From assembly GCA_963817635.1 (NCBI GenBank), contig CAWFPR010000023.1, positions 186,001 to 250,000 of the forward strand: a stretch of 64,000 bases of DNA. Reading direction: 5' to 3'. The notes beneath the pieces were generated by a model. It worked only from the letters and a program-made list of their open reading frames with translations, ran no database searches and was not told the origin of the DNA. Each line of letters begins with the position of its first letter. The stretch's first letter is position 1. Positions 8,273-16,980 of the stretch are shown one piece after another. The stretch is from CAWFPR01 sp963817635 (GTDB lineage: Bacteria > Acidobacteriota > Vicinamibacteria > Vicinamibacterales > 2-12-FULL-66-21). The translations under genes were made by a program, and so were the position numbers.

Positions 8273-10681
8273 CTACAGCCGGGCGTTCCTCAACCGCAGC
8301 GCGTTGGTGATGACCGAGACCGAGCTGAAGGTCATCGCGGCGCTCGCCCAGATGGGGCTCACCAGGATGCCGGTGAACGGATAGAGCACGCCGGCCGCCA
8401 CCGGCACGCCGATCGCGTTGTAGACAAAGGCGAGGAAGAGGTTCTGGCGGATGTTGCGCATCGTGGCGCGGCTCAGGCGACGCGCCCGCACGATGGCGCG
8501 CAGGTCGCCGCTCACGAGCGTGATCCCGGCGCTCTCGATCGCCACGTCGGTGCCGGTGCCCATCGCGATGCCGACGGTGGCTTCCGCCAGCGCCGGCGCG
8601 TCGTTGATGCCATCGCCCGCCATCGCCACGGTGCGCCCCTCGCGTTCGAGTCGCTGGACGATGGCGCGCTTCTGATCGGGCATCACCTCGGCCATGACCT
8701 CGTCGATCCCGAGCTTCGCCGCGACGGCGCGTGCGGTCACCTCGTTGTCGCCCGTCAGCATGACGATCCGGAGCTTCTCGGCGTGGAGCATGCGGATCGC
8801 CTCGACGGTCGACGCCTTCACGGGGTCGGCCACGCCGATCGTGCCGGCCACCCGCCCATCGACCGCGAGGAACATGACGGTCTGCCCGTCGGCGCGCTGC
8901 GCCTCGACCTCGGGCACCGGTCGTGTGTCTACGGATCGATCCGTCAGCAGCGCGGCATTGCCGAGCAGGACGTCCGCGCCGTCGATGCGTCCGGCCACGC
9001 CGCGGCCGGTGATCGATTCGAAGCCCTGGGCGTCGGCCGGCACGATCCCGCGCTCGCGCGCGCCGGCGACGATCGCCGCCGCGAGCGGATGCTCGCTGGC
9101 CTGCTCGAGCCCAGCGGCGAGGCGCAGGACCTCGGATTCGGTGAACGGCGCCACGGCGGTCACTCGGACGAGGCGCGGCTTGCCCTCGGTGAGCGTGCCG
9201 GTCTTGTCCACGACGAGCGTATCGACCTTTTCCAGGTGTTCGAGCGCTTCGGCGTTCTTGATGAGCACGCCGTGCGACGCGCCGCGGCCGGTGCCGACCA
9301 TGATGGCCATCGGCGTGGCGAGCCCGAGCGCGCACGGGCAGGCGATGATCAGGACGGCGACCGCGCTCAACAGCGCGAGCGCGAGACGGGGCTCGGGCCC
9401 CCACGTCGCCCATGCCACGAACGCCACGATCGCGACGGCGACGACCGCTGGGACGAAGTAGCCGGCCAGCCTATCGGCGAGCCGCTGGATCGGCGCGCGC
9501 GTCCGCTGCGCTTCGCTGACCATGCGGACGATCTGCGCGAGGAGCGTGTCGCTCCCGACGCGCTCGGCGCGCATGACGACCGCGCCGGTCGCATTGATGG
9601 TGGCACCGGTCAGGCGTGATCCCGGTTCCTTCTCGACCGGCATGGACTCGCCGCTCACCATCGACTCGTCCACCGAGGTTCGTCCTTCGACGACCACGCC
9701 GTCGACGGGGACTTTCTCGCCCGGCCGGACGCGCAGCAGGTCGCCGGGGTGCACGTCGGCGAGCGGGACGTCCTGCTCTTGACCATCGCGGATCCGCCGC
9801 GCCGTTTTCGGCGCCAGGCCCAGCAGTTGGCGGATGGCCGTGTTCGTGCGCCCCCGCGCACGCAGCTCGAGCACCTGCCCCAGGAGCACGAGCACCGTAA
9901 TCACGACGGTCGTCTCGAAGTAGGTCTCGACGACCCCGTGGATGCGGAAGCCCGGCGGGAAGGCGCCGGGCGCCAGCGTCGCGGCCACGCTGAACACGTA
10001 CGCGGCGCCGACACCGAGCGCGATGAGCGTGAACATGTTGGCGTGACGGTTCCGGATCGACGCCCACCCGCGCTGGAAGAACGGCCAGCCGGCCCAGAGC
10101 ACCACCGGAGTCGCGCACGACAGTCCGATCCAGTTGGTCACGCGCATGTCGAGGCGTCCGCCGAGGCCCATGCCGAGCAGCATGTCCCCCATCGCCAGGA
10201 CGAAGACCGGCAACCCGAGCGCCGCGGCAATCCACATGCGCCGCGTCATGTCCACGAGTTCGGGGTTCGGCGCCTCGACGGCCTCGACCGTTCGCGGCTC
10301 GAGCGCCATGCCGCAGATCGGGCACACGCCCGGCTCGTCGCGAACGATCTCCGGGTGCATCGGACAGGTGTATTCGACGCGCGCGGAGGGCAGGGTCGCC
10401 AGATCCGGCTCGAGCGCCATGCCGCAGACCGGGCAGGCGCTCGGATGGTCCTGCCGGACCTCCGGGTCCATCGGGCACGTGTACATCGTGCCGGCGGGCG
10501 CCGGCGGCGCGGGTGCCTGCGGCGCGAGGAACGATTCGGGATCCGCCCGGAACCGCTCCAGACAGGAAGGGTTACAGAAATAATAGCGGGTGCCGTTGTA
10601 GTCGAACTCACCAACCGAATCGGACGCCGCGATCGTCATCCCGCACACCGGGTCCAGCACCATCCGTTCCGACATCTTCAT
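8273..10681 (-). CDS. copA: Copper-type heavy-metal P1B-ATPase with YHS and twin metal-binding N-terminal modules
   Basis: The 802-residue enzyme is an ATP-driven metal exporter of the inner membrane. The N-terminus has a YHS module (VLDPVCGM, YYFCNPSCLERF) and two near-identical metal-binding repeats (TCPMDPEV..CPVCGMALEP and TCPMHPEI..CPICGMALEP); no classical GMxCxxC HMA domain is seen. Eight membrane helices are expected. Key motifs are the transport site IIACPCALGLATP (about 445), the phosphorylation motif DKTGTLTEGKP (about 492), HP in the N domain (ASEHPLAAA), and GDGINDAPAL. CPC indicates Cu or Ag. It starts directly after the lgt stop codon (TAGATG), so the two are co-transcribed. 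Confidence 0.93.
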   Translation of the reverse strand: MKMSERMVLDPVCGMTIAASDSVGEFDYNGTRYYFCNPSCLERFRADPESFLAPQAPAPPAPAGTMYTCPMDPEVRQDHPSACPVCGMALEPDLATLPSARVEYTCPMHPEIVRDEPGVCPICGMALEPRTVEAVEAPNPELVDMTRRMWIAAALGLPVFVLAMGDMLLGMGLGGRLDMRVTNWIGLSCATPVVLWAGWPFFQRGWASIRNRHANMFTLIALGVGAAYVFSVAATLAPGAFPPGFRIHGVVETYFETTVVITVLVLLGQVLELRARGRTNTAIRQLLGLAPKTARRIRDGQEQDVPLADVHPGDLLRVRPGEKVPVDGVVVEGRTSVDESMVSGESMPVEKEPGSRLTGATINATGAVVMRAERVGSDTLLAQIVRMVSEAQRTRAPIQRLADRLAGYFVPAVVAVAIVAFVAWATWGPEPRLALALLSAVAVLIIACPCALGLATPMAIMVGTGRGASHGVLIKNAEALEHLEKVDTLVVDKTGTLTEGKPRLVRVTAVAPFTESEVLRLAAGLEQASEHPLAAAIVAGARERGIVPADAQGFESITGRGVAGRIDGADVLLGNAALLTDRSVDTRPVPEVEAQRADGQTVMFLAVDGRVAGTIGVADPVKASTVEAIRMLHAEKLRIVMLTGDNEVTARAVAAKLGIDEVMAEVMPDQKRAIVQRLEREGRTVAMAGDGINDAPALAEATVGIAMGTGTDVAIESAGITLVSGDLRAIVRARRLSRATMRNIRQNLFLAFVYNAIGVPVAAGVLYPFTGILVSPIWASAAMTFSSVSVITNALRLRNARL

Positions 10682-11464
10682 CTATCCCCGATTCGCGTGC
10701 CCTTTGCCATTTCCCATTGTCCATTTTCCATTTTCCATTTCCGATTTCCCCGACGCCAGCAGCGCCACCCCCGCCGCCGCCATGGCGATCGCGCCCAGGT
10801 GCGCCACGCTCAGCCCCGCCACGACGCGCACGTCGATGCGGAGGAATTCGATCGCGAAGCGCAGCAGGCCGGCGGAGAGAAGGTACCGCCCGAGCACCGC
10901 GCGATCGCTCACGCCGCGGCGGCGCCACCGTACGAGAAGCACGGCGAGCAGGGCCAGCCCGACGGCTTCGTAGATCTGCGTCGGGTGCACGCGCGCGGTG
11001 GTTGGCGGCAGCCCCTCGGGAAAGGCAATGCCCCAGGGGAGCGACGTCGGCCGCCCGTAGTCGTCGCCGACGAGGAAGCAGCCGATGCGGCCGACGGCAT
11101 GCCCCGCGGCGAGACCCGGCGTGGCGGCCGCCAGCACCGGCACAGGCCGATACCCCCGCCAGACGAAGTAGCCGATGCCCACAAGCAGGCCGCCAACGAG
11201 CCCGCCGAACCAGCTCAGGCCTCCACGGCTCGTGAGGAGCGCCAAGGTTGAATCCTCGCCGTAGTGCTCGAACACCCACAGGAGCTTGGCGCCGGCGAGT
11301 CCCGCCAGCAGTGCGTATACGGCCCCGTCGGACGCGGCCGGCGGCAGATCGCGGCGGGCCAGCTCGCGCTGAAACAGCCACAGCCCCAGGAGCGCGCCGG
11401 CGGCGACCATCGCGCCGAAACTGGTGATCTCGAACTGGCCGATGCGAAACAGCACGGGATACAT
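10682..11464 (-). CDS. lgt: Prolipoprotein diacylglyceryl transferase
   Basis: The integral inner-membrane enzyme (260 residues) transfers diacylglycerol from phosphatidylglycerol to the lipobox cysteine of prelipoproteins. Family motifs are GGLSWFGGLVGG (about 83), the Lgt signature HAVGRIGCFLVGDDYG (about 142) with its essential His/Arg/Gly, and HPTQIYE (about 179). The C-terminal tail after ALLASGKSE (ENGKW, GNGKG) is encoded by a simple intergenic-type repeat (10706-10747) and looks like a recent extension with no function. copA follows without a gap. Confidence 0.9.
   Translation of the reverse strand: MYPVLFRIGQFEITSFGAMVAAGALLGLWLFQRELARRDLPPAASDGAVYALLAGLAGAKLLWVFEHYGEDSTLALLTSRGGLSWFGGLVGGLLVGIGYFVWRGYRPVPVLAAATPGLAAGHAVGRIGCFLVGDDYGRPTSLPWGIAFPEGLPPTTARVHPTQIYEAVGLALLAVLLVRWRRRGVSDRAVLGRYLLSAGLLRFAIEFLRIDVRVVAGLSVAHLGAIAMAAAGVALLASGKSEMENGKWTMGNGKGHANRG
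10706..10747. repeat. CCATTTT-type heptamer repeat inside the 3' end of lgt
   Basis: Several imperfect copies of the seven-base unit ATTTTCC (plus strand) lie in frame in lgt and encode its odd ENGKW-like tail. The same unit recurs in the gap at 33205-33236, and a related one at 15793-15816. Confidence 0.7.
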
Positions 11465-11549
11465 CGCCGATCAGCGTACCACTGTCACGCGGTCGATGGA
11501 CGCCCGCGATACGATAGGGGATGTGGATGAAGATCGAGGCCTGCGCCGG

Positions 11550-11639
11550 ATGATGACATGGGTCGCCATTGCGCTCATCGCGACCGTCATCTTTGCGCTG
11601 ATCGTCGTGGAACTCACGATCCGCGCATTCGGGAACTAG
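11550..11639 (+). CDS. Possible 29-residue single-span membrane peptide
   Basis: The short frame MMTWVAIALIATVIFALIVV plus a nine-residue tail forms one clean transmembrane helix. A GATCGAGG stretch 10 bases upstream of the ATG at 11550 could serve as ribosome-binding site; an ATG at 11496 would give 47 residues. It is divergent from lgt. Its TAG stop is supplied by a palindromic element (11636-11668). It could be a chance frame, but the hydrophobic segment followed by a charged/polar end is typical of real small membrane proteins. Confidence 0.35.
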   Translation: MMTWVAIALIATVIFALIVVELTIRAFGN

Positions 11640-11668
11640 CTGGCCGCTGAAAAATGCCGGCCTGCTAG
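11636..11668. repeat. CTAG-ended palindrome between convergent genes (REP-like / bidirectional terminator)
   Basis: The arms CTAGCtGGCC and GGCCtGCTAG are complementary apart from one T/T mismatch and enclose a loop with TGAAAAA. Its two CTAG ends form the TAG stop codon of the small gene on the plus strand (11637-11639) and of the response regulator on the minus strand (11667-11665). A closely related element occurs at 15763-15853. Confidence 0.65.
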
Positions 11669-12060
11669 CGTTCCAGAAAGGTCTCGCAGGCCCGGCGGAC
11701 CGTCTCGCCGAGCGCGTCAGCGTCAATGGGCTTCTGCATGACGGCGAACGGCCTGAGCGATTCGAAACGCTTCAGGTCGGAAATCGCGGACACGAGGATC
11801 ACAGGTACGTCGGCAATGCTCGGCGTGGCGAGCTGCCGCTCCCGGAACTGAGGACCGCTGCACCGCGGCATCATGTAGTCGAGCACGACGACACAGGGTG
11901 TGTCGGGATCGGAGGCGCGCAGCTCCTCGAGCCGGCTCAGGGCGTCGAGGCCATCGACCGCCGGGATCACGTCGAACCCGTCCGACTCCAGAATCGCGCG
12001 CAGCACTTCGCGGGTGTCGGCGTCGTCCTCGACCAGCAGTACGTTGGACAACGTCGGCAT
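11665..12060 (-). CDS. Single-domain response regulator
   Basis: This 131-residue receiver domain has no output domain. The acidic pocket is VLLVEDDAD at residues 7-15, the phospho-acceptor aspartate lies in VVVLDYMMP (about 53-61), the switch Ser/Thr in VILVSAISD, and the conserved lysine in AVMQKPIDADAL (about 110). It would be phosphorylated by a histidine kinase not in this window and act through protein contacts. Its ATG overlaps the stop of the upstream receiver gene by one base (TAATG), so both are translated together. Confidence 0.9.
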   Translation of the reverse strand: MPTLSNVLLVEDDADTREVLRAILESDGFDVIPAVDGLDALSRLEELRASDPDTPCVVVLDYMMPRCSGPQFRERQLATPSIADVPVILVSAISDLKRFESLRPFAVMQKPIDADALGETVRRACETFLER

Positions 12061-12648
12061 TACCGGGCTGCGGCCGGCGCAGCGGTCTGCCGGACGAAGA
12101 GACGGGCGGCGGCCAGCAGCGTGTCGACCTGGCAGGGTTCGACGAGGACGGCGTTCACGCCATACGACGGTTCACGCAGACCATCGGGCGACGCGGTGAC
12201 GGCGACAATCGGAATGAGCGCCGTGAGTGGGATCGGCTCGCACCATCCGGCACACATCCGCGGCCGGGACATCAGGAAACCGGTAGTCGAGCACAATCAG
12301 ATCCGGGGTCAGCTCGCGGGCCAGCACCATACCCTCGACTCCGCTCCGGCATCCGAAGGCCCGAATCCCCGAGCGCCGCAGCGAATCGGTCAGCGGGAAC
12401 TCCGTATCGCAATCGTCTTCGATGACCAGGGCAAAGGGCCTGGGGCCGGGCTGCTCCCGCGGCCCGACCAGCAGGCGCAGGGATTCGGCCTCCCCCAGTG
12501 CGGCGCCTCGCGTCGGCACGATCTTCCGCAGGAACGGTGCGTCGCCGGCGTTGCGCAGCTCGACCTGTACGTGTCGGCCGTGGGGAACGATCACGCACCT
12601 GACACTTTCGTAACGCCAGAGCTCGGATAGCGGTTCCTTCGGAATCAT
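12060..12648 (-). CDS. Response regulator with short N-terminal extension (apparent frameshift near 12237)
   Basis: The first about 70 residues (MIPKEPLSELWRYESVRC, then VQVELRNAGDAPFLR) precede a receiver domain: FALVIEDDCD holds the acidic pair, LIVLDYRFPD the phospho-acceptor aspartate. The frame breaks after CRMVRADP and resumes one base off as LTALIPIVAVTASPDG, ending GVNAVLVEPCQVDTLLAAARL. In this copy the conserved lysine of the receiver (usually KP) is VEP, so phosphorylation output may be altered. The extension could be a small sensor or PilZ-like sheet, which I cannot assign. It is coupled to the receiver gene at 11665-12060. Confidence 0.7.
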
Positions 12649-12886
12649 GGATGGGCGCCCGTCCGCACAGGCGACAGTCCACTCGACGACTGTCCTGATT
12701 GCCTACAGCGAATCCGTGCCGGATCGCCTCGCACGGGAGTCGTCGCAATAGGCAAGCCAAGACGGGAAACATGGCGTCCGGCTCACTGCGGAGGTGGGTC
12801 AGGGGACTCGGGACCCGCGATCGGCAGACTTCCGGCCGGCGATCGGAAGACTTTCAGCGATCGGGCGGACAGCGGGCGATCGGCGG

Positions 12887-15752
12887 TCAGCGTCCCTGCG
12901 GCTTCTGGGGCATCAGCGTGATCAGCGTGTAGCGATCCAGGGGGAAGTACGTGCGGAACGTCTCCTGGAGGTTGGCCGGCGTGACGGCGTCGATCCGTTG
13001 CTCGCGCTTCAGGATCAGGAGCGGATCGCGCCCGAGGAGCCTCGCCGACTGGAGCCGGCCCAGCCAGAATCCGTTCTGCTTCAGCGCGGTCTCGTGCTCG
13101 CGCCGCGCCGACTCCTTCGCGCGGTTCGTCAGATCGGCGGAGGGCCCCTCCTCCTGCAGCCGCTTCACCTCCGCCAGGGCGCGATCGACCATCTTCCCGA
13201 TGTTGTCGGGCGAGGCAGCGAAGCTGATCGCGATGTAGCCGTCGCCGCGCTGCGGGAGGTGCTGCTGCAGCCCGACCGAGACGCTGTAGGTCTCGCCGAG
13301 CTCCTCGCGGAGGATATCGCGCAGGCCGGTCTCGAGGACGTCGGTCGCCGCCTCGACACGGGTCTGCGCGTTTTCCTCGATGGGCGGATCGGCAAAGAAA
13401 GCTGAGCACGGTCTGGGCGCGCGGTTCGGTGCCCTTCTCGACGGTCGCGCGCACAATCGACGAGGGGAAGGTCATGCCGACGTCCTTGAATCGGCTCGTC
13501 TGCTGTCCGGTCGAGGGCAGCGACCCGACGTAGCGCGCCAGCAGCGGCAGCGCCTCGTCGGTCCTGAACGAGCCGACCATGAAGAACGTGAAGTCGGCAG
13601 CGTTGGCGAAGCGCGCCTTGTAGAACGCCACCATCGCGGCGCGATCGAGCTGGCCGATCCGCTCCGGCGTGAGCGGCCTGGTCGTGTAGTGGCCGCTCGA
13701 ATTGACCTCGGCGATCTTCTCGGCGAAGAGCACGCCGGGATTGCGATCCCGGTTGGCATACGCGGCTTCGAGCTGGCGCTTGATGAGCGCGAAGGCCTGC
13801 GGATCGTCACCCGGCGCGGTGATGCTGAGGTTGAGCAGCTGCAACGCCGTCTCGAAATCGGCCGGCGTGCTGGACCCCGAAATGGCCTGGCTCGACAGGC
13901 TCACGGACGGCGACGCCGAGGCGATCCTGCCGGCCAGCATCTTCTGCAGATCCACGGCGCTGTGGCCGCCCACGCCCGACAGTTGAATCTGCGCCGACGC
14001 GAGCGACGCCTCGATGTATTGGGCGGGAGGCGCCAGCGACGCGCCGCCGGACGCCACGAACGAGAACAGGATCTGGTCGTTCTTGAAGTCGGTCGGCTTC
14101 AGCCAGGCCTCGACGCCATTCGCAAAGCGCACGACCGTCACCCCCAGCTCGGGGATTTCCCGCCGCGCGGTCACCTCAGCCGGATCCGGCACCCGGGCCA
14201 TGAGCGCCTCGGTTGTGGTCGTATCGTTCCACGGCGTCAGCGCGACCGTGTCGGCGCCCGCCAGCGCCTCGCGCAGGTCGGCCTCGGACGGCACCGCGAG
14301 CCCCGCTTTCTGCGGCGAGACCGCCAGAACGACGCGGCTCTCGTCGGCGAACATCGCGCGCGCGGCATCGGCAATATCGGAAGCCGTCACCGCCGGGATC
14401 ATGGACGTGGCCAGGCGGTATTCGACTTCGATCCCCGGGCTTGGCTCGTTCTCGAGAAAGTGGCTCACGTACTCCCGCGCATACGATCCGCTCTCGGTCT
14501 TGTCGCGCTCGTTGTACGCCTGCTCGTAGGCGGCCAGCGTCGACTTCTTTGCGCGCTCGAGTTCCGCGGGACCGAACCCGTACTTCTGCACGCGGTTCGC
14601 CTCGACTTCGAGCATCGACAGACCGGCGGTAAGCTTGCCGTCCTCGACGCCGGCACTCATCGTGAACGTGCTGACCGTCGGCGTGAGCGCGCTCTCGTAC
14701 GCGCCGGCGCCGAGGACCTGCGCATCCGGCTTGCGCGACAGTTCGTCGAAGCGATCGTTGAGCATCTGCGCGACCAGGCCGTGGACGAGCGAGCGGCGGT
14801 ACGCGGCCGCGGTCCCTTCGCCCGGCCTCGGACGTTTGCGCACGATCGACACCGACGACTGCGTCGCTTCGGGATCGGTCGCCACGTTGACGAGGAGTGC
14901 GGACTGCAGGGGCACCTCGTAGGTACGATCCGGCGGGGCGGCCGCCGGCCTCGGCAATCCGCCGAACTCCGATCGCACCATCGCCTCGATCTGCGACACG
15001 TCCACGTCGCCGACCACGACGACCGCCATCCGATCGGGCCGGTACCATTTCGTATAGAACGCGCGCAGGCGCTCTGCCGGGAAGCTCTTCAGGATGTCGG
15101 GCTTGCCGATCGGAAGACGTTCGGCGTACTTCGACTGGTAGAACAGGGCGGGGATCTGCTGATCGCGGACGCGCGCCTGGGCACCCAGTCCGCCGCGCCA
15201 TTCCTCGATCACCACGCCGCGCTCCTTGTCGATCTCGACGGGATCGAGCGTGAGGCCGCCGGCAAAGTCCGACAGCGCCTGCATCCCCTTCAGGACGATG
15301 CCCTCCTTGTCGGTCGGCAACTGGAACTGGAAGACCGTTTCGTCGAACGACGTGTAGGCATTGACGTGCGGCCCCAGGCGCGCCCCTGTCGATTCGAAGG
15401 CCGCAATCAGCTCGCCCGGCTTGTAGTGGCGGCTCCCGTTGAAGGCCATGTGCTCGAGGAAGTGCGCGAGCCCCTGCTGCTCGTCGGTCTCGTCGATCGA
15501 GCCCGCCTTGACGGCCAGCTGCATCGCCACGCGCTTCTCCGGCCGTGTGTTCCGCCGGATGTAGTACCGGAGGCCGTTCTGGAGGGTGCCGACGGTGACC
15601 GCCGGGTCCAGCGGCAGGGTGTCGCCTGGCGCGAACGCCTGGATTGCCGCCGGCGCGTGGGGACGCGCGGGTGTCCGGGCCGCGGCGCCGAGCGCGGCCA
15701 CGAACGCGGTGACGAACAGCAGTGCGGAGAGTCCGGCGCGTCGAATGCCCAT
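12887..15752 (-). CDS. Exported M16-family zinc peptidase, two-lobe PqqL-like (apparent frameshift near 13397)
   Basis: The protein has about 955 residues. A signal peptide (LSALLFVTAFVAALGAAA) leads into an M16 catalytic lobe with the inverted zinc motif HFLEH (HxxEH, about residue 98) and the downstream glutamate in DKERGVVIEEW. The inactive middle and C-terminal M16 lobes follow. The frame is lost after EPRAQTVLSF and continues one base off as FADPPIEENAQTRVEAATD, ending LITLMPQKPQGR at 12887. With the shift repaired the length fits PqqL-type periplasmic peptidases. The 238 bases downstream (12649-12886) hold only GCGATCGG-like low-complexity sequence. Confidence 0.85.
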
Positions 15753-15762
15753 ACCGCAGTCT

Positions 15763-15853
15763 AGCAGGACGGCTGAAAAAAGCCGTCCTGATGGCAGATG
15801 GCAAATGGAGAATGGAATCCATCAGGCCGGCGTTCTTCAGCCGGCCTGCTAGC
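15763..15853. repeat. Pair of palindromes flanking an ATGGCAA-type repeat (REP/BIME-like)
   Basis: A perfect 10-bp hairpin (CAGGACGGCT, loop GAAAAA) at 15768-15791 is followed by ATGGCAGATGGCAAATGG-type heptamers. A second hairpin follows at 15827-15851 (AGGCCGGC, loop with TTCTTCA, GCCGGCCT) and ends GCTAGCG. The second palindrome and its CTAG end match the element at 11636-11668. No open frame crosses it. It could end transcription of flanking genes or be a REP-type element. Confidence 0.65.
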
Positions 15854-15983
15854 GCAGACACGGCGGCCTGACGGAAATGCGCCAGCCGACGTGCCGGAAT
15901 CTCGCGAGCCGCGGCCGGATTGCGGCCGTTGGTGCGCGATCTCCGTGGCAGCAACATTGCTCGACCGGGTGCGGGAGGCGCCC

Positions 15984-16913
15984 ATGACCCCGTTCACGTC
16001 GATCCTCTGCGCGGTCGATTTTTCGGAGCATTCGCGGCAGGCTATCCTCGCGGCCGCCTCGCTGGCCTCGCAGCACCACGTCCCGCTGCGCGTCGTCCAC
16101 GTCATCGACATGCTGCTCGCCGAGGCCGCCGCAACGGCGTACAACGAGTCGCAGCTGCGCGCGGCGGCTACCACCGAGCTCAGGGCGTTTGGCGCCCCGG
16201 CTTGCGCGGGCGCCGGCCTCTCCGTCGAGTGGACCGCGGAGGTCCGCATCGGCCGCCCGGACCGGGAGATCCTCGAGTCAGCCGAGGAGCATGACGCGGG
16301 CCTGATCGTGCTCGGCACGCACGGGCTCGGAGGATTTCGAAAGCTGTTCTTCGGCTCCGTCACCGAGCGCGTGCTCCGCAAGGCGACGACGCCCGTGCTG
16401 GCGGTCCCGCTCGACGAGCGGCGCCCCCCGGCAGCGCCCTACACCGTACGGAACGTGCTGACGGCGCTCGAGCTCGACGAGACGGCGCTGCCGATGGCGC
16501 TCGCCGCGCAGCACTTCGCGAACGAGATCGGCGCCACGCTGACGCTCGTCCACGCCGTGTGTCCCGTGCGTGCGGCGGGCGCGTGGGCGGCGGCGTTCGA
16601 GAATGAATGTCCGGCGAGGATCGAACGGGCACGCGCCTCGCTCGACCTCATCGCGCAGGTGATCGAGCCGCGGCATCCCCCATCGGTGATCGTGCGCAGC
16701 GGTGCGCCCGCGGAAGAAATCGCGGATGTCGCCGCCTCGATGCCTGACCTCATGATTCTCGTCGGACTGGGCGGCGGCTGGATGCTGCATCGCCCCGGCT
16801 CCACCGCCTACCGGGTGCTCAGCCTCGCGGCCGCCCCGGTGCTCGCGCTGCCGCCGGAAGGAATTGCAGCCCTGTCGTCGATGAAGGCCGCCGCGAGCGC
16901 GTCGATTCGGTAG
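15984..16913 (+). CDS. Tandem universal stress protein
   Basis: The 309-residue cytoplasmic protein starts at the ATG at 15984, preceded by GGGAGGCG. Two UspA domains lie in tandem: residues 1-145 begin FTSILCAVDFSEHSRQAI and end in the ATP-binding signature LGTHGLGGFRKLFFGSVTE. Residues 155-300 are a second, more divergent domain (LTALELDETALPMA, SGAPAEEIADVA) whose nucleotide loop is degraded (LVGLGGGWMLHRPGSTA). Only the first domain is therefore expected to bind ATP. A role in stress survival is family knowledge; the partner is unknown. Confidence 0.88.
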   Translation: MTPFTSILCAVDFSEHSRQAILAAASLASQHHVPLRVVHVIDMLLAEAAATAYNESQLRAAATTELRAFGAPACAGAGLSVEWTAEVRIGRPDREILESAEEHDAGLIVLGTHGLGGFRKLFFGSVTERVLRKATTPVLAVPLDERRPPAAPYTVRNVLTALELDETALPMALAAQHFANEIGATLTLVHAVCPVRAAGAWAAAFENECPARIERARASLDLIAQVIEPRHPPSVIVRSGAPAEEIADVAASMPDLMILVGLGGGWMLHRPGSTAYRVLSLAAAPVLALPPEGIAALSSMKAAASASIR

Positions 16914-16934
16914 GGGCGCTTCGCAAAGCGCCCC
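16913..16934 (+). terminator. GC-rich hairpin at the end of the UspA gene
   Basis: The inverted repeat GGGGCGCTT / AAAGCGCCCC with a CGC loop starts at the last base of the TAG stop codon. There is no T-tract, so it is a weak terminator candidate. It belongs to the TAGGGGCG palindrome family also seen twice at 24043-24097. Confidence 0.5.
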
Positions 16935-16980
16935 CCGTCGCCGTGGGCCACGCTCGAGCGGGACGGTCCGGCACGCGCGA

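Noticed and set aside
6836..9619. Plus-strand 927-residue open frame across the permease and ATPase genes
   Set aside because: It crosses the strands of clear genes (permease, copA) and shows no domain; it is a GC-rich shadow frame.
13380..15764. Very long plus-strand open frame (794 residues) opposite the M16 gene
   Set aside because: It lies antisense to a recognisable peptidase, has Arg/His-rich composition without motifs, and is a by-product of high GC.
16913..16934. Confident rho-independent terminator after UspA
   Set aside because: The hairpin lacks a T-tract; kept only as a low-confidence structure.
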